In this document: piece by piece, positions 1 through 8,456 of the stretch
Layout: each line of letters begins with the position of its first letter
Position numbering within the stretch: the stretch's first letter is position 1
Source of the DNA: Pandoraea sputorum
Lineage (GTDB): Bacteria > Pseudomonadota > Gammaproteobacteria > Burkholderiales > Burkholderiaceae
NCBI RefSeq assembly: GCF_000814845.2
Contig: NZ_CP010431.2
Span: 4,154,001-4,218,000, forward strand
Reading direction: 5' to 3'
DNA: 64,000 nucleotides
The notes under the pieces: model-generated
What the model was told of the DNA's origin: nothing
Seen by the model: the letters and a program-made list of their open reading frames with translations, nothing else
Databases searched by the model: none
Program-made: the position numbers and the translations under genes

Positions 1-4
1 CATA

Positions 5-27
5 TGTGAAACGTTGATTTACTTATG
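5..27. repeat. Porin-flanking direct repeat, copy 1
   Basis: This 23-base element (TGTGAAACGTTG followed by ATTTACTTATG) recurs in the same orientation at 1428-1450 with 21 of 23 bases identical. Copy 2 lies about 110-130 bases upstream of the porin start, where a regulatory site would be expected. Copy 1 lies beyond the porin terminator at the window edge, so it may precede a second minus-strand gene outside the window. A role as a regulator site is inferred. Confidence 0.5.
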
Positions 28-126
28 GATCAATTATAGGGAGTGATGGCCGCAGTCAAAATTGTTTTTTGACTAGGGGAAACCCGAATTCATGGGCTTT
101 TCGGGGCGGCATGCGATGTATTGGGC

Positions 127-161
127 AAAAAAAGCGCCGACGGGCAAGAGCCGGCCGGCGC
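127..161 (-). terminator. Rho-independent terminator of the porin gene
   Basis: GCGCCG at 134-139 pairs with CGGCGC at 156-161. On the minus strand the stem is followed by seven Ts (127-133). It lies about 50 bases past the porin stop codon. Confidence 0.75.
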
Positions 162-207
162 ATCAAGAGAGACCACTGGGTGAAAAAGATAAAACCGCCG
201 GGAAGCG

Positions 208-1317
208 TCAGAACGAGTGGTGCACGCCCGACATGATCACGAGCTGGTTCGACGTCGACGACGGGCTGATCGTATTGATCGCCGTCACCGCACCATTGCC
301 GCTCGCGTGTTGGTACGCACCGCTCACGTAGACCTGCGTACGCTTGGAGAACGCGTAGACATCACCAAGGCTGACCTGTGTCCAGCGCTTGCCCGACATA
401 TTGGTCGTGGCCGCGCCGAAGGTGATCGTGTTCGGCACGCTCGTCGCGAAGTTCACACCGGCGTCGAACGATTGATAGGTGTCGTTGTAGCCCGGGGACT
501 GAAGCTTCACGCGCGTGTAGAGCGCGTGCAGCAGCCACGGCCCGAAGCCATAGGACACGCCCGCGCCCATGTTCTCGACGTTCGATGCCGCGTAGGTCGC
601 CACCGGCTGGCCCTGGAACGTGGCGCCGCCGAGCGCCGCGACGTTCGGCGTGCGGTTGTTCTCGTTCGAGTAGACGGCCGATGCCTTGAAGCCGCCGTTC
701 GTATAGTTCGCGGCAGCGCTCCACTTGCGACCGTTCGCGAAGTTCGAGTTGTTGCCGAACGAGAGCATCGCGCCCGCCTTGAAGCCCATGTAATCCGGCG
801 TGACGTAGCGCACCGAGTTATCCACTTGCACGACGGACGTGTTGGCGAGTTCGTCAAGGTTGCCCGGGTGGAACATGTACCAGTTCATGCCCAGATAGGC
901 GGTGCTGAACGGGCCCAGCCAGTCGAAGTTGAACGTGGTCATGTGGCCGATGGTGAGCGTACCCATCTTGTCCGACTGCAAGCCGACCCACGACTGACGG
1001 TTGAACATTGAACCCGCCTTGATCGTGTTGCCCGTGAGTGTCGAGAAGCCGTTTTCCAGCAGGAAGATGGCGCGATTGCCGCCGCCCAGATCTTCCACGC
1101 CACGCAGACCCCAGCGGTCCGGCTGCGAGCCGCCCTGCTGCGCAATCCAGTTCGAACTGCCGCCCTGGTTATTCACGAATGCCACCCCGGCATCCATGCT
1201 GCCGTACAGCGTGACGTTGCTCTGTGCGTGTGCTGCGACCGGCACACCGAGCGCCAGCAGCGTTGCCGCCGCGACCGTCGTCATGCCCGGGATCCGCCCC
1301 ATCGGAAACCGCTTCAT
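208..1317 (-). CDS. Outer-membrane general porin (OmpC/Omp32 type)
   Basis: A trimeric beta-barrel porin that admits small hydrophilic solutes across the outer membrane. The reading frame extends upstream to 1524, but the start is placed at 1317 because AGGAG lies eight bases before this ATG and a signal peptide follows, with AHA just before QSNVTLYG. The mature protein begins with the family strand VTLYGSMDAGV and ends in a C-terminal Phe (HHSF), the usual outer-membrane assembly signal. At 369 residues it has the normal length for Burkholderiaceae porins. It is monocistronic with its own terminator. The family call is firm; substrate preference cannot be read from sequence. Confidence 0.93.
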   Translation of the reverse strand: MKRFPMGRIPGMTTVAAATLLALGVPVAAHAQSNVTLYGSMDAGVAFVNNQGGSSNWIAQQGGSQPDRWGLRGVEDLGGGNRAIFLLENGFSTLTGNTIKAGSMFNRQSWVGLQSDKMGTLTIGHMTTFNFDWLGPFSTAYLGMNWYMFHPGNLDELANTSVVQVDNSVRYVTPDYMGFKAGAMLSFGNNSNFANGRKWSAAANYTNGGFKASAVYSNENNRTPNVAALGGATFQGQPVATYAASNVENMGAGVSYGFGPWLLHALYTRVKLQSPGYNDTYQSFDAGVNFATSVPNTITFGAATTNMSGKRWTQVSLGDVYAFSKRTQVYVSGAYQHASGNGAVTAINTISPSSTSNQLVIMSGVHHSF

Positions 1318-1427
1318 CTGTGAACTCCTGTCGTTCGATGATTCGAGAACGATGGATACGTCCGCCAAATGCGCAGCCAGGCACGGATCAGCCCGCACCC
1401 AGTACGCTCGCTTTGCGACGTTCCACC

Positions 1428-1450
1428 TGTGAAACGTTGGATTACTTATG
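1428..1450. repeat. Porin-flanking direct repeat, copy 2
   Basis: Second copy of the 23-base element at 5-27, differing only at positions 13 and 14. It lies in the long 5' region of the porin gene, roughly 110 bases upstream of its ATG, and is a candidate activator or repressor site. The rest of the 1318-1702 stretch shows no convincing gene. Confidence 0.5.
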
Positions 1451-1702
1451 AAACCAACTGAGCGAAGCTTAGGCCAGGAGACTCTCGGCGCTTGCAGCGG
1501 AGATGCACGAATTGATGGCGGCAAATTGGCGTGATAACGCGCGTGTGTAGAGCGAGGAATGCCCGCTGTATGAGGCGATTGTTATGTCACCGAACGTCCC
1601 GCCAGCGTTGCCGGAAGTCCCGTTAGGACGGTGCTCGATGTCAACGCGCAAACTCAGGATTTACCCGAGGAAGGCTTGCGGTCGATCGAATCAAAAACAA
1701 TA

Positions 1703-1731
1703 ATATTTGAACATCATGTTCATATTTGAAC
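1703..1731. promoter_or_regulatory. Candidate operator upstream of the flavin monooxygenase
   Basis: TGAACAT-C-ATGTTCA (1708-1722) is a perfect palindrome. ATATTTGAAC occurs as a direct repeat at 1703-1712 and 1722-1731. The cluster lies in an AT-rich patch about 50 bases upstream of the monooxygenase start. The IclR-type regulator encoded just downstream is the natural candidate to bind here, but that is inference. Confidence 0.5.
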
Positions 1732-1781
1732 GTTTTATTTTTTCCGAATCATCGAGACACTCGTCAAAAAGGATGTCCCCC

Positions 1782-2939
1782 ATGCAAGCTCCCCTCATTG
1801 GCATCAACGGTGCCGGCATCGGCGGTCTGGCCGCCGCCATCGGATTGCTCCGCGCAGGTTTTCGGGTGCGTGTGTATGAGCAGGCCTCGCAGTTCGCGCG
1901 CGTCGGTGCGGACATCAACCTGACGCCGAATGCGGTGCGCGCACTCGACGGGCTGGGCGTGGGCGACCAACTTCGCAAGACCGCCGCACAGCCAAGCCAT
2001 CGCATCAGCCGCATGTGGGACTCGGGTGAAACGACGTCGAGTCTGGAAATGGCACAGACCGCGCAGACGAAGTACGGTGCGCCGCAACTCACGATGCATC
2101 GCGCCGATTTGCTGCAAGCGCTGGAGCAAGCCGTTCCGGCGCAAGCGCTTGCACTCGGCAAAAAGCTCGTATCGTTCGAAGCGCCGGACGCAGGACAAAC
2201 GGGCAGCATCCGCCTGACGTTCGCCGATGGCACGCATGACGACGTCGACGTGCTTATCGGCGCCGACGGCATCCACTCGGTCGTGCGCCGCGGCCTGTTC
2301 GGGCAGGAGTCGCCGGAGTTCACCGGCGTGGTGGCGTACCGTGCCGTCGTCCCCGCAGAGAAGCTCAGCGGCGTGCCGAATCTCGGTGCGTTCACCAAGT
2401 GGTGGGGACCGAATCCGTCGAGCCAGATCGTGACGTTCCCGCTCAACCTCGGCCGTGACATCTTCGTGTTCGCCACGACCCCGCAAGACAGCTGGACGCT
2501 CGAATCCTGGACCGCACCGGGCGACGTGCACGAGCTGCGCGCCATGTACGCCGACTATCACAGCGAAGCGCGCGCCCTGCTCGACGCATGCGACAGCGTG
2601 CTCAAGTCGGCGCTCTACGTACGCGATCCGCTGCCGCAATGGTCACGTGATCGTGTGTCGCTGCTGGGCGATGCGAGCCATCCGATGATGCCGTTCATGG
2701 CGCAAGGCGCAGGTATGGCCATCGAAGACGCTGTGGTACTGTCTCGCCACCTCGCGGACGCCGGTACGGGCGCCGATGCGGCTACGCTGGCGAATGCACT
2801 GGCACGATACGAAGCCGCGCGTCGCGAGCGCACCGCACGCGTGCAGATCGGCTCGCGCGGCAATCAGTGGCTCAAGGAGGGCGGCAACGCCGACTGGGTC
2901 TACGAATACGACGCCTGGCAAGTGCCGCTCGCCGCCTGA
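1782..2939 (+). CDS. FAD-dependent aromatic-ring monooxygenase (NicC/salicylate hydroxylase-like)
   Basis: A group A flavoprotein hydroxylase, expected to use NAD(P)H and O2 to hydroxylate a small aromatic or heteroaromatic acid. The N-terminal GINGAGIGGLAAAIG is the FAD-binding Rossmann loop, VLIGADGIHSVVR is the DG motif, and LLGDASHPMMPFMAQG is the FAD-ribityl GD motif. The C-terminal end (QWLKEGGNADWVYEYD) resembles 6-hydroxynicotinate 3-monooxygenases as I recall them. ATG 1782 is preferred over the in-frame ATG at 1773 because AAAGG is well spaced for it. An IclR regulator follows 55 bases later, probably in the same transcript. The substrate is unknown; a nicotinate- or salicylate-type acid is a guess. 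Confidence 0.85.
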   Translation: MQAPLIGINGAGIGGLAAAIGLLRAGFRVRVYEQASQFARVGADINLTPNAVRALDGLGVGDQLRKTAAQPSHRISRMWDSGETTSSLEMAQTAQTKYGAPQLTMHRADLLQALEQAVPAQALALGKKLVSFEAPDAGQTGSIRLTFADGTHDDVDVLIGADGIHSVVRRGLFGQESPEFTGVVAYRAVVPAEKLSGVPNLGAFTKWWGPNPSSQIVTFPLNLGRDIFVFATTPQDSWTLESWTAPGDVHELRAMYADYHSEARALLDACDSVLKSALYVRDPLPQWSRDRVSLLGDASHPMMPFMAQGAGMAIEDAVVLSRHLADAGTGADAATLANALARYEAARRERTARVQIGSRGNQWLKEGGNADWVYEYDAWQVPLAA

Positions 2940-2994
2940 GTCCGCCAGGATTTCCGAGCATCGCCGTCCGATTTTGACGAAGGGATTCGAACGC

Positions 2995-3855
2995 ATGACG
3001 AAAGCAACGTCCGCCAACACGCCAGCCGCAGGCGCTCCTGAGACTGAGGCACACGACACCGCGCAAACGGGTCTCGTGACGCCGGTCATGCGCGCACTCA
3101 AGCTGCTGCGCTACGTGGCGGACGGCGGCTCGACGGCGAACCTCAGCGACGTCGGACGTCGCATCGGCGTGAACCGGGTGACGGTCATGCGTCTGGTGGA
3201 GACGTTGCAATACGAGGGCGTGCTGGAACCGCTGCCGCACGGTGGACATCGGCTCGGTCTCGGGTTTCTGACGTTGGCCGCCAGCGCCCTCGCGGGCGAA
3301 GACCATCTCGCCACGGCACGACGCGTACTCACCCGCGTGACGAGCGAGACCGGGCTGTCGAGCTATCTCACGGTGCTCGACGGCGCGCAGGTGCGCTACC
3401 TCCTGTGTGAAACACCTGCCCTGCCGCTGGTGAGCAACATCCGTGCAGGCAGTCGCGTCACCGCGCATCTGACGGCACCGGGCCGGTCGTTGTTGGCGCA
3501 TCTGAACACCGAGCGCCGCCGGGCCTTGCTCGGACCTGAGCCGTTGGCGGCCGCGACGGCACAGAGCGCGCGGACATACGCGGCGCTCGATGCGCAGTTG
3601 TCCCGAGACCGCGAAGCCGGTTGCGCATGGAGTCAGGACGGGTTCGAAGCGGGTATCGACGCCTGCGCCGCCGCTGTGCTCGACGCTCATGGTCGGCCGT
3701 TGGCAGCCCTGAGCGTTGCCGGTCCCCGGGCACTCGTCGGCACCGATGCCGTCACACGCGAGCGTACGGCTCGCGTCGTGAAGTCGGGCGCTGCCGATCT
3801 CGCCGTATTACTGTCAGACGCGCCAGCGTTCCTCGCAGCGGCGGAACGGGCCTGA
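2995..3855 (+). CDS. IclR-family transcriptional regulator
   Basis: A 286-residue regulator with an N-terminal winged HTH (about residues 27-90; RIGVNRVTVMRLVETLQYEG includes the recognition helix) and a C-terminal IclR effector-binding domain. Members commonly control catabolism of aromatic or sugar acids in response to a pathway metabolite. It follows the flavin monooxygenase on the same strand and is probably its local regulator. Its likely target is the palindrome/direct-repeat cluster at 1703-1731. The first roughly 25 residues are low-complexity and precede the HTH. The effector is unknown. Confidence 0.9.
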   Translation: MTKATSANTPAAGAPETEAHDTAQTGLVTPVMRALKLLRYVADGGSTANLSDVGRRIGVNRVTVMRLVETLQYEGVLEPLPHGGHRLGLGFLTLAASALAGEDHLATARRVLTRVTSETGLSSYLTVLDGAQVRYLLCETPALPLVSNIRAGSRVTAHLTAPGRSLLAHLNTERRRALLGPEPLAAATAQSARTYAALDAQLSRDREAGCAWSQDGFEAGIDACAAAVLDAHGRPLAALSVAGPRALVGTDAVTRERTARVVKSGAADLAVLLSDAPAFLAAAERA

Positions 3856-4224
3856 TACGTCGGTTGTAGTGTGATTTTGAACTCAGCCGGGCACATCTTG
3901 TAGCGCCGTGCCGTCATCGGCAATGACCGCGACGGCTTTCTGGCGTGTGTCGGATACAAATTCCGACTCGCTGCGACATCCTGTCGCACTCCTTTTAATT
4001 AACATCTTCATTAGAGTCTTCGCTCGACATGATCTTTGAATGTCGGGTGCCTTGAAATCCTTATATGACGGGGGTTTCGAGGCGATTCGTTCTTCGCAAT
4101 TCATTGTTGCGCCGCATGCGGTTACTCCTGCGACGTGGTCGTCCTACCTTAGAGGCGTAGGCGGTGCCGGACTCGAAAGCGAGCTGGCCGACCACCCAAG
4201 AAAAGCAATGACAGGAGAATAATC
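3856..4224. other. Intergenic stretch with no gene
   Basis: A 369-base gap between the IclR gene and the DUF4148 gene. Short frames here have no Shine-Dalgarno support or family resemblance. The AT-rich part around 3985-4020 may hold the promoter of the DUF4148 gene, but no clear -35/-10 pair was found. Confidence 0.5.
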
Positions 4225-4527
4225 ATGACCCGCACTCTTTCTCATCTGATGATCGCCGCAACCGTCGCTGTAGCCGCTGCCCCGGCAGCGTTCGCAGGCA
4301 CCGGCGGCAATGGTTATCCGAACGAAAACTTCTTCTGGCAATCGAGCGTGTATAGCGAACAACTCGCCGTGCCTCGCGCCCAGGTCAAGCAAGAACTGAT
4401 CGACGCACAAGGCTCGCTGACCCAGACCGATAGCCAGTACCCGGTCCTCAAGACCTACGGCAACCCGGTAGGCGCTCACGTGCAAGGCTCGACCGCGCTG
4501 ATGAACTCGACTTATCGGGGGAATTGA
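4225..4527 (+). CDS. DUF4148 small secreted protein
   Basis: A 100-residue exported protein. A clear signal peptide (MTRTLSHLMIAATVAVAAAP, ending AFA) is followed by a DUF4148-type mature region in which VPRAQVKQELIDAQ is the recognisable conserved segment (charged helix after the VxRAQVxxEL pattern). This family is abundant and multi-copy in Burkholderiaceae and has no assigned function. AGGAG lies about seven bases before the ATG. The gene appears monocistronic and converges on the ArsR gene across a shared terminator. Confidence 0.85.
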   Translation: MTRTLSHLMIAATVAVAAAPAAFAGTGGNGYPNENFFWQSSVYSEQLAVPRAQVKQELIDAQGSLTQTDSQYPVLKTYGNPVGAHVQGSTALMNSTYRGN

Positions 4528-4600
4528 TCGGCCCTGGTGAGCTAAGCGTTGGAGGTATCTCGATTGAATCTGCGAAGATGCCCGACGGTTAGCTCAGTTG

Positions 4601-4640
4601 AAAAGAAACACCCCGCGCAATTTGGCGGGGTGTTTCTTTT
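4601..4640. terminator. Bidirectional terminator between DUF4148 and ArsR genes
   Basis: A perfect 16-bp inverted repeat: AAAAGAAACACCCCGC at 4601-4616 pairs with GCGGGGTGTTTCTTTT at 4625-4640 around an 8-base loop. The A/T-rich outer arms give a U-run in both directions, serving the two convergent genes. Confidence 0.9.
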
Positions 4641-4652
4641 TGTCCACGAGCA

Positions 4653-5354
4653 TCAGACGGCAATGGCCGACAGTTTGCGTTCGCCGAGCGGCGTGACGCG
4701 CAGCGCCCGCGCCTCGCGCGTGGGTTCGAGCCACTTGGCATCGAGATAAGTGCTGAGCAGTGCAGCCCCCAAAGCGCCGCCGAGATGCGGCTTGCGCTCG
4801 CTCCAGTCCGGGCAGGTACAAGCGAAGCGACGGCGTCGCGCATGCGCCTGAGTGAGATCGACGCCGAGGGCGGTCAGTCCTTCGGTGCCTGCATCGGTAA
4901 GTGACACGTCGCTGCCATCGATACGAATCCACCGACGCGCGTGCATCCGCGCAAACAGATCGACAGCGATCTCCCCGGCGAGATGGTCGTAGCAGGTTCG
5001 AGCGTGACGAAGCGGGATGGGTGTCGCACGACTAACCGGCACCGGACGCGGCCGAAGTTCGCGCGTGGCAAGGACAGCACTAGCAAGCGCCTCGATGGCC
5101 GCTGCCGTCTCCGGTGTGGCGATGCGGAAATACCGATGCCGTCCCCGCGCTTCCTGCGCAAGCACGCCACCGTCGACAAGTCGGGCAAGGTGCCCGCTTG
5201 CGCTGGAGGGCGATAACCCCGCCACCAACGCCAACTCGCCCGCAGGACGGGCAGAGCCATCCATCAACGCCCAAAGCATGGTCATGCGGCCGGCGTCGGC
5301 GAGGAGCGCGGCGAGGGAACTGACGCCCGGTGCGGCATCTCGTGCGGTGTCCAT
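4653..5354 (-). CDS. ArsR-family winged-helix regulator
   Basis: A 233-residue protein with an ArsR-type HTH in the first about 90 residues (LSPSSASGHLARLVDGGVL holds the recognition helix) and a C-terminal domain with a conserved Cys-rich segment (CTCPDWSERKPHLGGALGAA) found in a long subclass of ArsR regulators. The start at 5354 has AAAGGAG seven bases upstream; the frame extends further but without support. It is divergent from the cytochrome P450 gene across a short gap, which suggests direct control of it. Whether the cysteines sense metal, redox or an organic ligand cannot be read from sequence. Confidence 0.85.
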   Translation of the reverse strand: MDTARDAAPGVSSLAALLADAGRMTMLWALMDGSARPAGELALVAGLSPSSASGHLARLVDGGVLAQEARGRHRYFRIATPETAAAIEALASAVLATRELRPRPVPVSRATPIPLRHARTCYDHLAGEIAVDLFARMHARRWIRIDGSDVSLTDAGTEGLTALGVDLTQAHARRRRFACTCPDWSERKPHLGGALGAALLSTYLDAKWLEPTREARALRVTPLGERKLSAIAV

Positions 5355-5492
5355 GTCAGGACTCCTTTGAAGAATATGTCCGCAGTATAGGTCCGACGGT
5401 GCGTTCAACAGTTCAGGACAGGATGAAACATGGCAGACGTTTCATGGCGCATCCTTGACACCATCGAGACACGTTTTCTGAGGCTCTTCGCC

Positions 5493-6698
5493 ATGTCAGT
5501 CGCCACGCTTGTATCGCCCACGCAGCCGCACAACCGCTTTCCCGCGAGTGCGACGGAAGCCGTCACGCACCCCGATCCCTATCCGTACTACGCGTCGCTG
5601 GCCACGCGACGCCCCTTTGGCTTCGACGCCGCGCTCGGCCTGTGGGTCGCTGCCGGACCGCAAGCGCTGGCGGAGGTATTGGGACATCCTGCTTGCGGGG
5701 TGCGCCCGGCGGGGGCTGTGGTGCCTGCCGCGTTGGCGGACGGCCCTGCGGGTGAGTGGTTCGGGGCGCTCGTTCGAATGAACGACGGGCCCGCTCACAC
5801 GGCGATGAAGCGCTGGCTCAACGCTCAGCTTGCGACGTTGCATGCCGACCGGGACACACTGGTTCGTCTGCACGATGCCAGTCAGGCCGCCTGCGCCGAC
5901 GCCTACCTCGCGCGTGGCGACGCGCCCGCCGCCCGCCTGGACGACTTCGTCTTTCGTCAGCCCATCTATGGCCTCGCGGCATGGCTGGGCGTTCCCGCAG
6001 CGCAATGGACCGAAGTCCATGAAGATGTCCGGTCGTTGGTCGCGGCAATGGCGGAAGCTGGCAAACCATCGCCACGCGCCGATGTGCTGGCTCATGGACA
6101 CAGCGCCGCTGCGGCACTGCGTCAGCGTGCCGTTCGCTGGCTCGACAACGACGCCGCCTCCGACACCTGGCTGCGAGACGTCGCCCGACGCGCAGCAGGC
6201 AACGACAGTGTGGACTTCGACGCCCTTACGGCGAACGTCGTCGGCCTCTTCACGCAAACCCACGACGCCTGCGCCGGTCTCGTCGCCAACAGTATCCGAC
6301 GGCTTGCACGAAGTGCCGATGTCACCCCTGCGTCGGCAAATCCGGCAGACCTCAGTGTCGCCATCAAGGCCGTCAGCGACGTCATCCGATTCGATCCGCC
6401 GGTACAGAACACGCGACGCTTTCTGCACGCGCCCGCTGTCATCTGCGAACAGGCGCTAGCGCCGGGCGACGCTATTCTTGCCGTGCTGGCGTCTGCGCCA
6501 CCGAGCGCAACGCCGGACGGCGTGGCATGGACCTTCGGGACCGGCGCTCACGCCTGTCCGGGACGCTCCCCCGCCAGCACGATTGCCGCCGTCGGCGTTC
6601 ACGCGATACGCCAAGGGGGCGAAGACCTGGCGTCGCTGGCGAGCGGCACCGCGTACCACCCGCTCGGCAATATCCGCATCGCCCGGTTTTCCGTGTAG
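5493..6698 (+). CDS. Cytochrome P450 with shortened meander region
   Basis: A soluble bacterial P450 of about 401 residues. FGTGAHACPG (about residues 348-357) is the haem loop with the thiolate Cys. GLFTQTHDACAGLVAN is the I-helix, resembling a subclass with QT-x-D/E-A instead of the common AGxxT. Two oddities stand out: the K-helix ExxR is DVIR (Glu to Asp), and only about 15 residues separate the beta strand AILAVLASA from the haem loop, so most of the usual NRDP...FDPDR meander is absent. An in-frame ATG at 5430 with AGGA upstream is an alternative start (422 residues). It is divergent from an ArsR regulator. The substrate is unknown, and activity needs testing given the missing meander. 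Confidence 0.85.
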   Translation: MSVATLVSPTQPHNRFPASATEAVTHPDPYPYYASLATRRPFGFDAALGLWVAAGPQALAEVLGHPACGVRPAGAVVPAALADGPAGEWFGALVRMNDGPAHTAMKRWLNAQLATLHADRDTLVRLHDASQAACADAYLARGDAPAARLDDFVFRQPIYGLAAWLGVPAAQWTEVHEDVRSLVAAMAEAGKPSPRADVLAHGHSAAAALRQRAVRWLDNDAASDTWLRDVARRAAGNDSVDFDALTANVVGLFTQTHDACAGLVANSIRRLARSADVTPASANPADLSVAIKAVSDVIRFDPPVQNTRRFLHAPAVICEQALAPGDAILAVLASAPPSATPDGVAWTFGTGAHACPGRSPASTIAAVGVHAIRQGGEDLASLASGTAYHPLGNIRIARFSV

Positions 6699-6748
6699 GC
6701 GTGGTGTTTTGAGACGGCTGACGCCGATCCTCCGTCATCGTTTTGTCT

Positions 6749-6768
6749 GACGAAATACGAATTTCATC
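6749..6768. promoter_or_regulatory. Inverted repeat upstream of the MFS exporter gene
   Basis: GACGAAAT (6749-6756) and ATTTCATC (6761-6768) form an 8-base inverted repeat with one mismatch around a 4-base centre. It lies in the AT-rich part of the gap between the P450 and MFS genes and may be a repressor operator; the cognate regulator is not evident. Confidence 0.3.
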
Positions 6769-6955
6769 TGATAAAACACGGTTCCTTGACAGAGCCTCCT
6801 TTACCCACAAGGCTTTGCGCGACGTCCCGCCGTCCGAGCGGGAATTCAGGCAGCATGACACTTTCCTCTTCGCCACCTTCGTCCATCATCCTCTCCGGTC
6901 GCGGCACCCCTGCGCGACGGACCGCGGACAGGCGATCGATGTTCCTGCTGCTCTC

Positions 6956-8332
6956 ATGTCCAACACACTTTCCGACGGCATGCCCATGCCTGCACGGCTC
7001 TGGGCCGTGGCGACCGTCATGCTCGCAATCGCGTTGTCGGTGCTCGACAGCGCCATCGCCAACGTGGCACTGCCGACCATCGCACGCGATCTGAACGCCA
7101 GCCCTGCCACCTCGATCTGGATCGTCAACGCGTATCAGCTCGCCATCACCATTTCGCTGCTGCCGCTCGCCGCGCTCGGCGAAATCGTGAGCTACCGGCG
7201 CGTCTACACGGTGGGGCTCGCGCTCTTCACGGTTGCATCTCTCGCCTGCGCACTCTCCGACTCGCTCATCACGCTGACGCTCGCACGCGTGGCGCAAGGC
7301 TTCGGGGCGGCCGGGATCATGAGCGTGAACACGGCGCTCGTGAAGACGATCTACCCGTCGCGCTGGCTCGGACGCGGCGTCGCCCTCAACTCGCTGATCG
7401 TAGCCGTCTCCTCAGCTGCGGGGCCGACGATTGCTGCGGGCGTGCTGTCTATCGCCCACTGGCCGTGGCTCTTCGCGATCAACGTGCCGCTGGGCATCAT
7501 CGCGTTCGCCATCGCCGTGCGCTCGCTACCGGACAGCACGCGCTCGTCGCATCCGTTCGACTGGACGGGCGCGCTGTTGAGTGCGCTGACGTTCGGGCTG
7601 CTGATCTCCGGCATCGATTCGTTCGGCCACGGTCAGGAGCGCTGGCTTGTCGCCGTCGAGATCGCGGCGGCCGTCGTCATTGGGACGGTCTTCGAACGCC
7701 GCCAACGCAGTCAGCCAGTGCCGCTGCTCCCCGTCGATCTGCTGCGCATCCCGATTTTCGGACTGTCGATCTGCACGTCGATGGCGTCGTTCTGCGCGCA
7801 GATGCTCGCGTTCGTCTCGCTGCCCTTCTTCCTTCAGGACACCCTTGGCTTCGATCATGTGCAAACGGGCCTGCTGATGACGGCGTGGCCGCTCACCATC
7901 GTGGTTGTCGCCCCCTTGGCGGGACGGCTGCTGGAGTACTACAAGCCGTGTCTGCTCGGCGCGATCGGGCTGGCCGCATTCGCCCTCGGGCTGCTCGCGC
8001 TCGGCTTGCTGCCCGATCAGCCAGGCATGCTCGATATCGTGTGGCGCATGGCGTTGTGCGGCTTCGGTTTCGGGCTGTTCCAGTCGCCCAACAATTACGC
8101 GATGCTGATGTCCGCCCCGAGCCATCGCAGCGGCGGCGCAAGCGGCATGCTGGGCACCGCGCGGCTGACCGGACAGACGACCGGCGCAGCGCTCGTGGCG
8201 CTTGTCTTCAGCGTCGCGCCGCAGGGCTACGGTACGCGGGCGTCGCTTTACGTGGCGGCCGCATTCGCGGCGGTGGCAGCGGTCGTGAGCAGTCTGCGCA
8301 CGCTGCCGTCCGCGCAACCGGCAGTGAAATGA
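6956..8332 (+). CDS. MFS transporter, DHA2-like multidrug exporter
   Basis: A 458-residue inner-membrane carrier of the major facilitator superfamily with about 14 predicted membrane helices. The first helix carries the DHA2 signature LDSAIANVALPTIARDL, and ALNSLIVAVSSAAGPTIAAG corresponds to antiporter motif C, pointing to drug/proton antiport. The upstream in-frame extension (from 6743) is not protein-like, so the ATG at 6956 was chosen, although its Shine-Dalgarno is weak. No EmrA-type adaptor or outer-membrane partner lies nearby, so it probably acts alone. The exported compound is unknown; a link to the adjacent P450 is only positional. Confidence 0.9.
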   Translation: MSNTLSDGMPMPARLWAVATVMLAIALSVLDSAIANVALPTIARDLNASPATSIWIVNAYQLAITISLLPLAALGEIVSYRRVYTVGLALFTVASLACALSDSLITLTLARVAQGFGAAGIMSVNTALVKTIYPSRWLGRGVALNSLIVAVSSAAGPTIAAGVLSIAHWPWLFAINVPLGIIAFAIAVRSLPDSTRSSHPFDWTGALLSALTFGLLISGIDSFGHGQERWLVAVEIAAAVVIGTVFERRQRSQPVPLLPVDLLRIPIFGLSICTSMASFCAQMLAFVSLPFFLQDTLGFDHVQTGLLMTAWPLTIVVVAPLAGRLLEYYKPCLLGAIGLAAFALGLLALGLLPDQPGMLDIVWRMALCGFGFGLFQSPNNYAMLMSAPSHRSGGASGMLGTARLTGQTTGAALVALVFSVAPQGYGTRASLYVAAAFAAVAAVVSSLRTLPSAQPAVK

Positions 8333-8456
8333 CGACACGTCAGACGCCGCGGCCGACATCCCTTCCCGGGCCGCGCAAGCGGGTTCACCCGGCCGACCGT
8401 CCGGCCGTGCTACACTGCCGACCTTTTACGGCTCGCCAGCGCGGGCCGCAAATGCC

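Noticed and set aside
217..1011. Long plus-strand frame opposite the porin gene
   Set aside because: It is the Arg/His-rich antisense shadow of a well supported porin; many other long antisense frames in this GC-rich window were dropped for the same reason.
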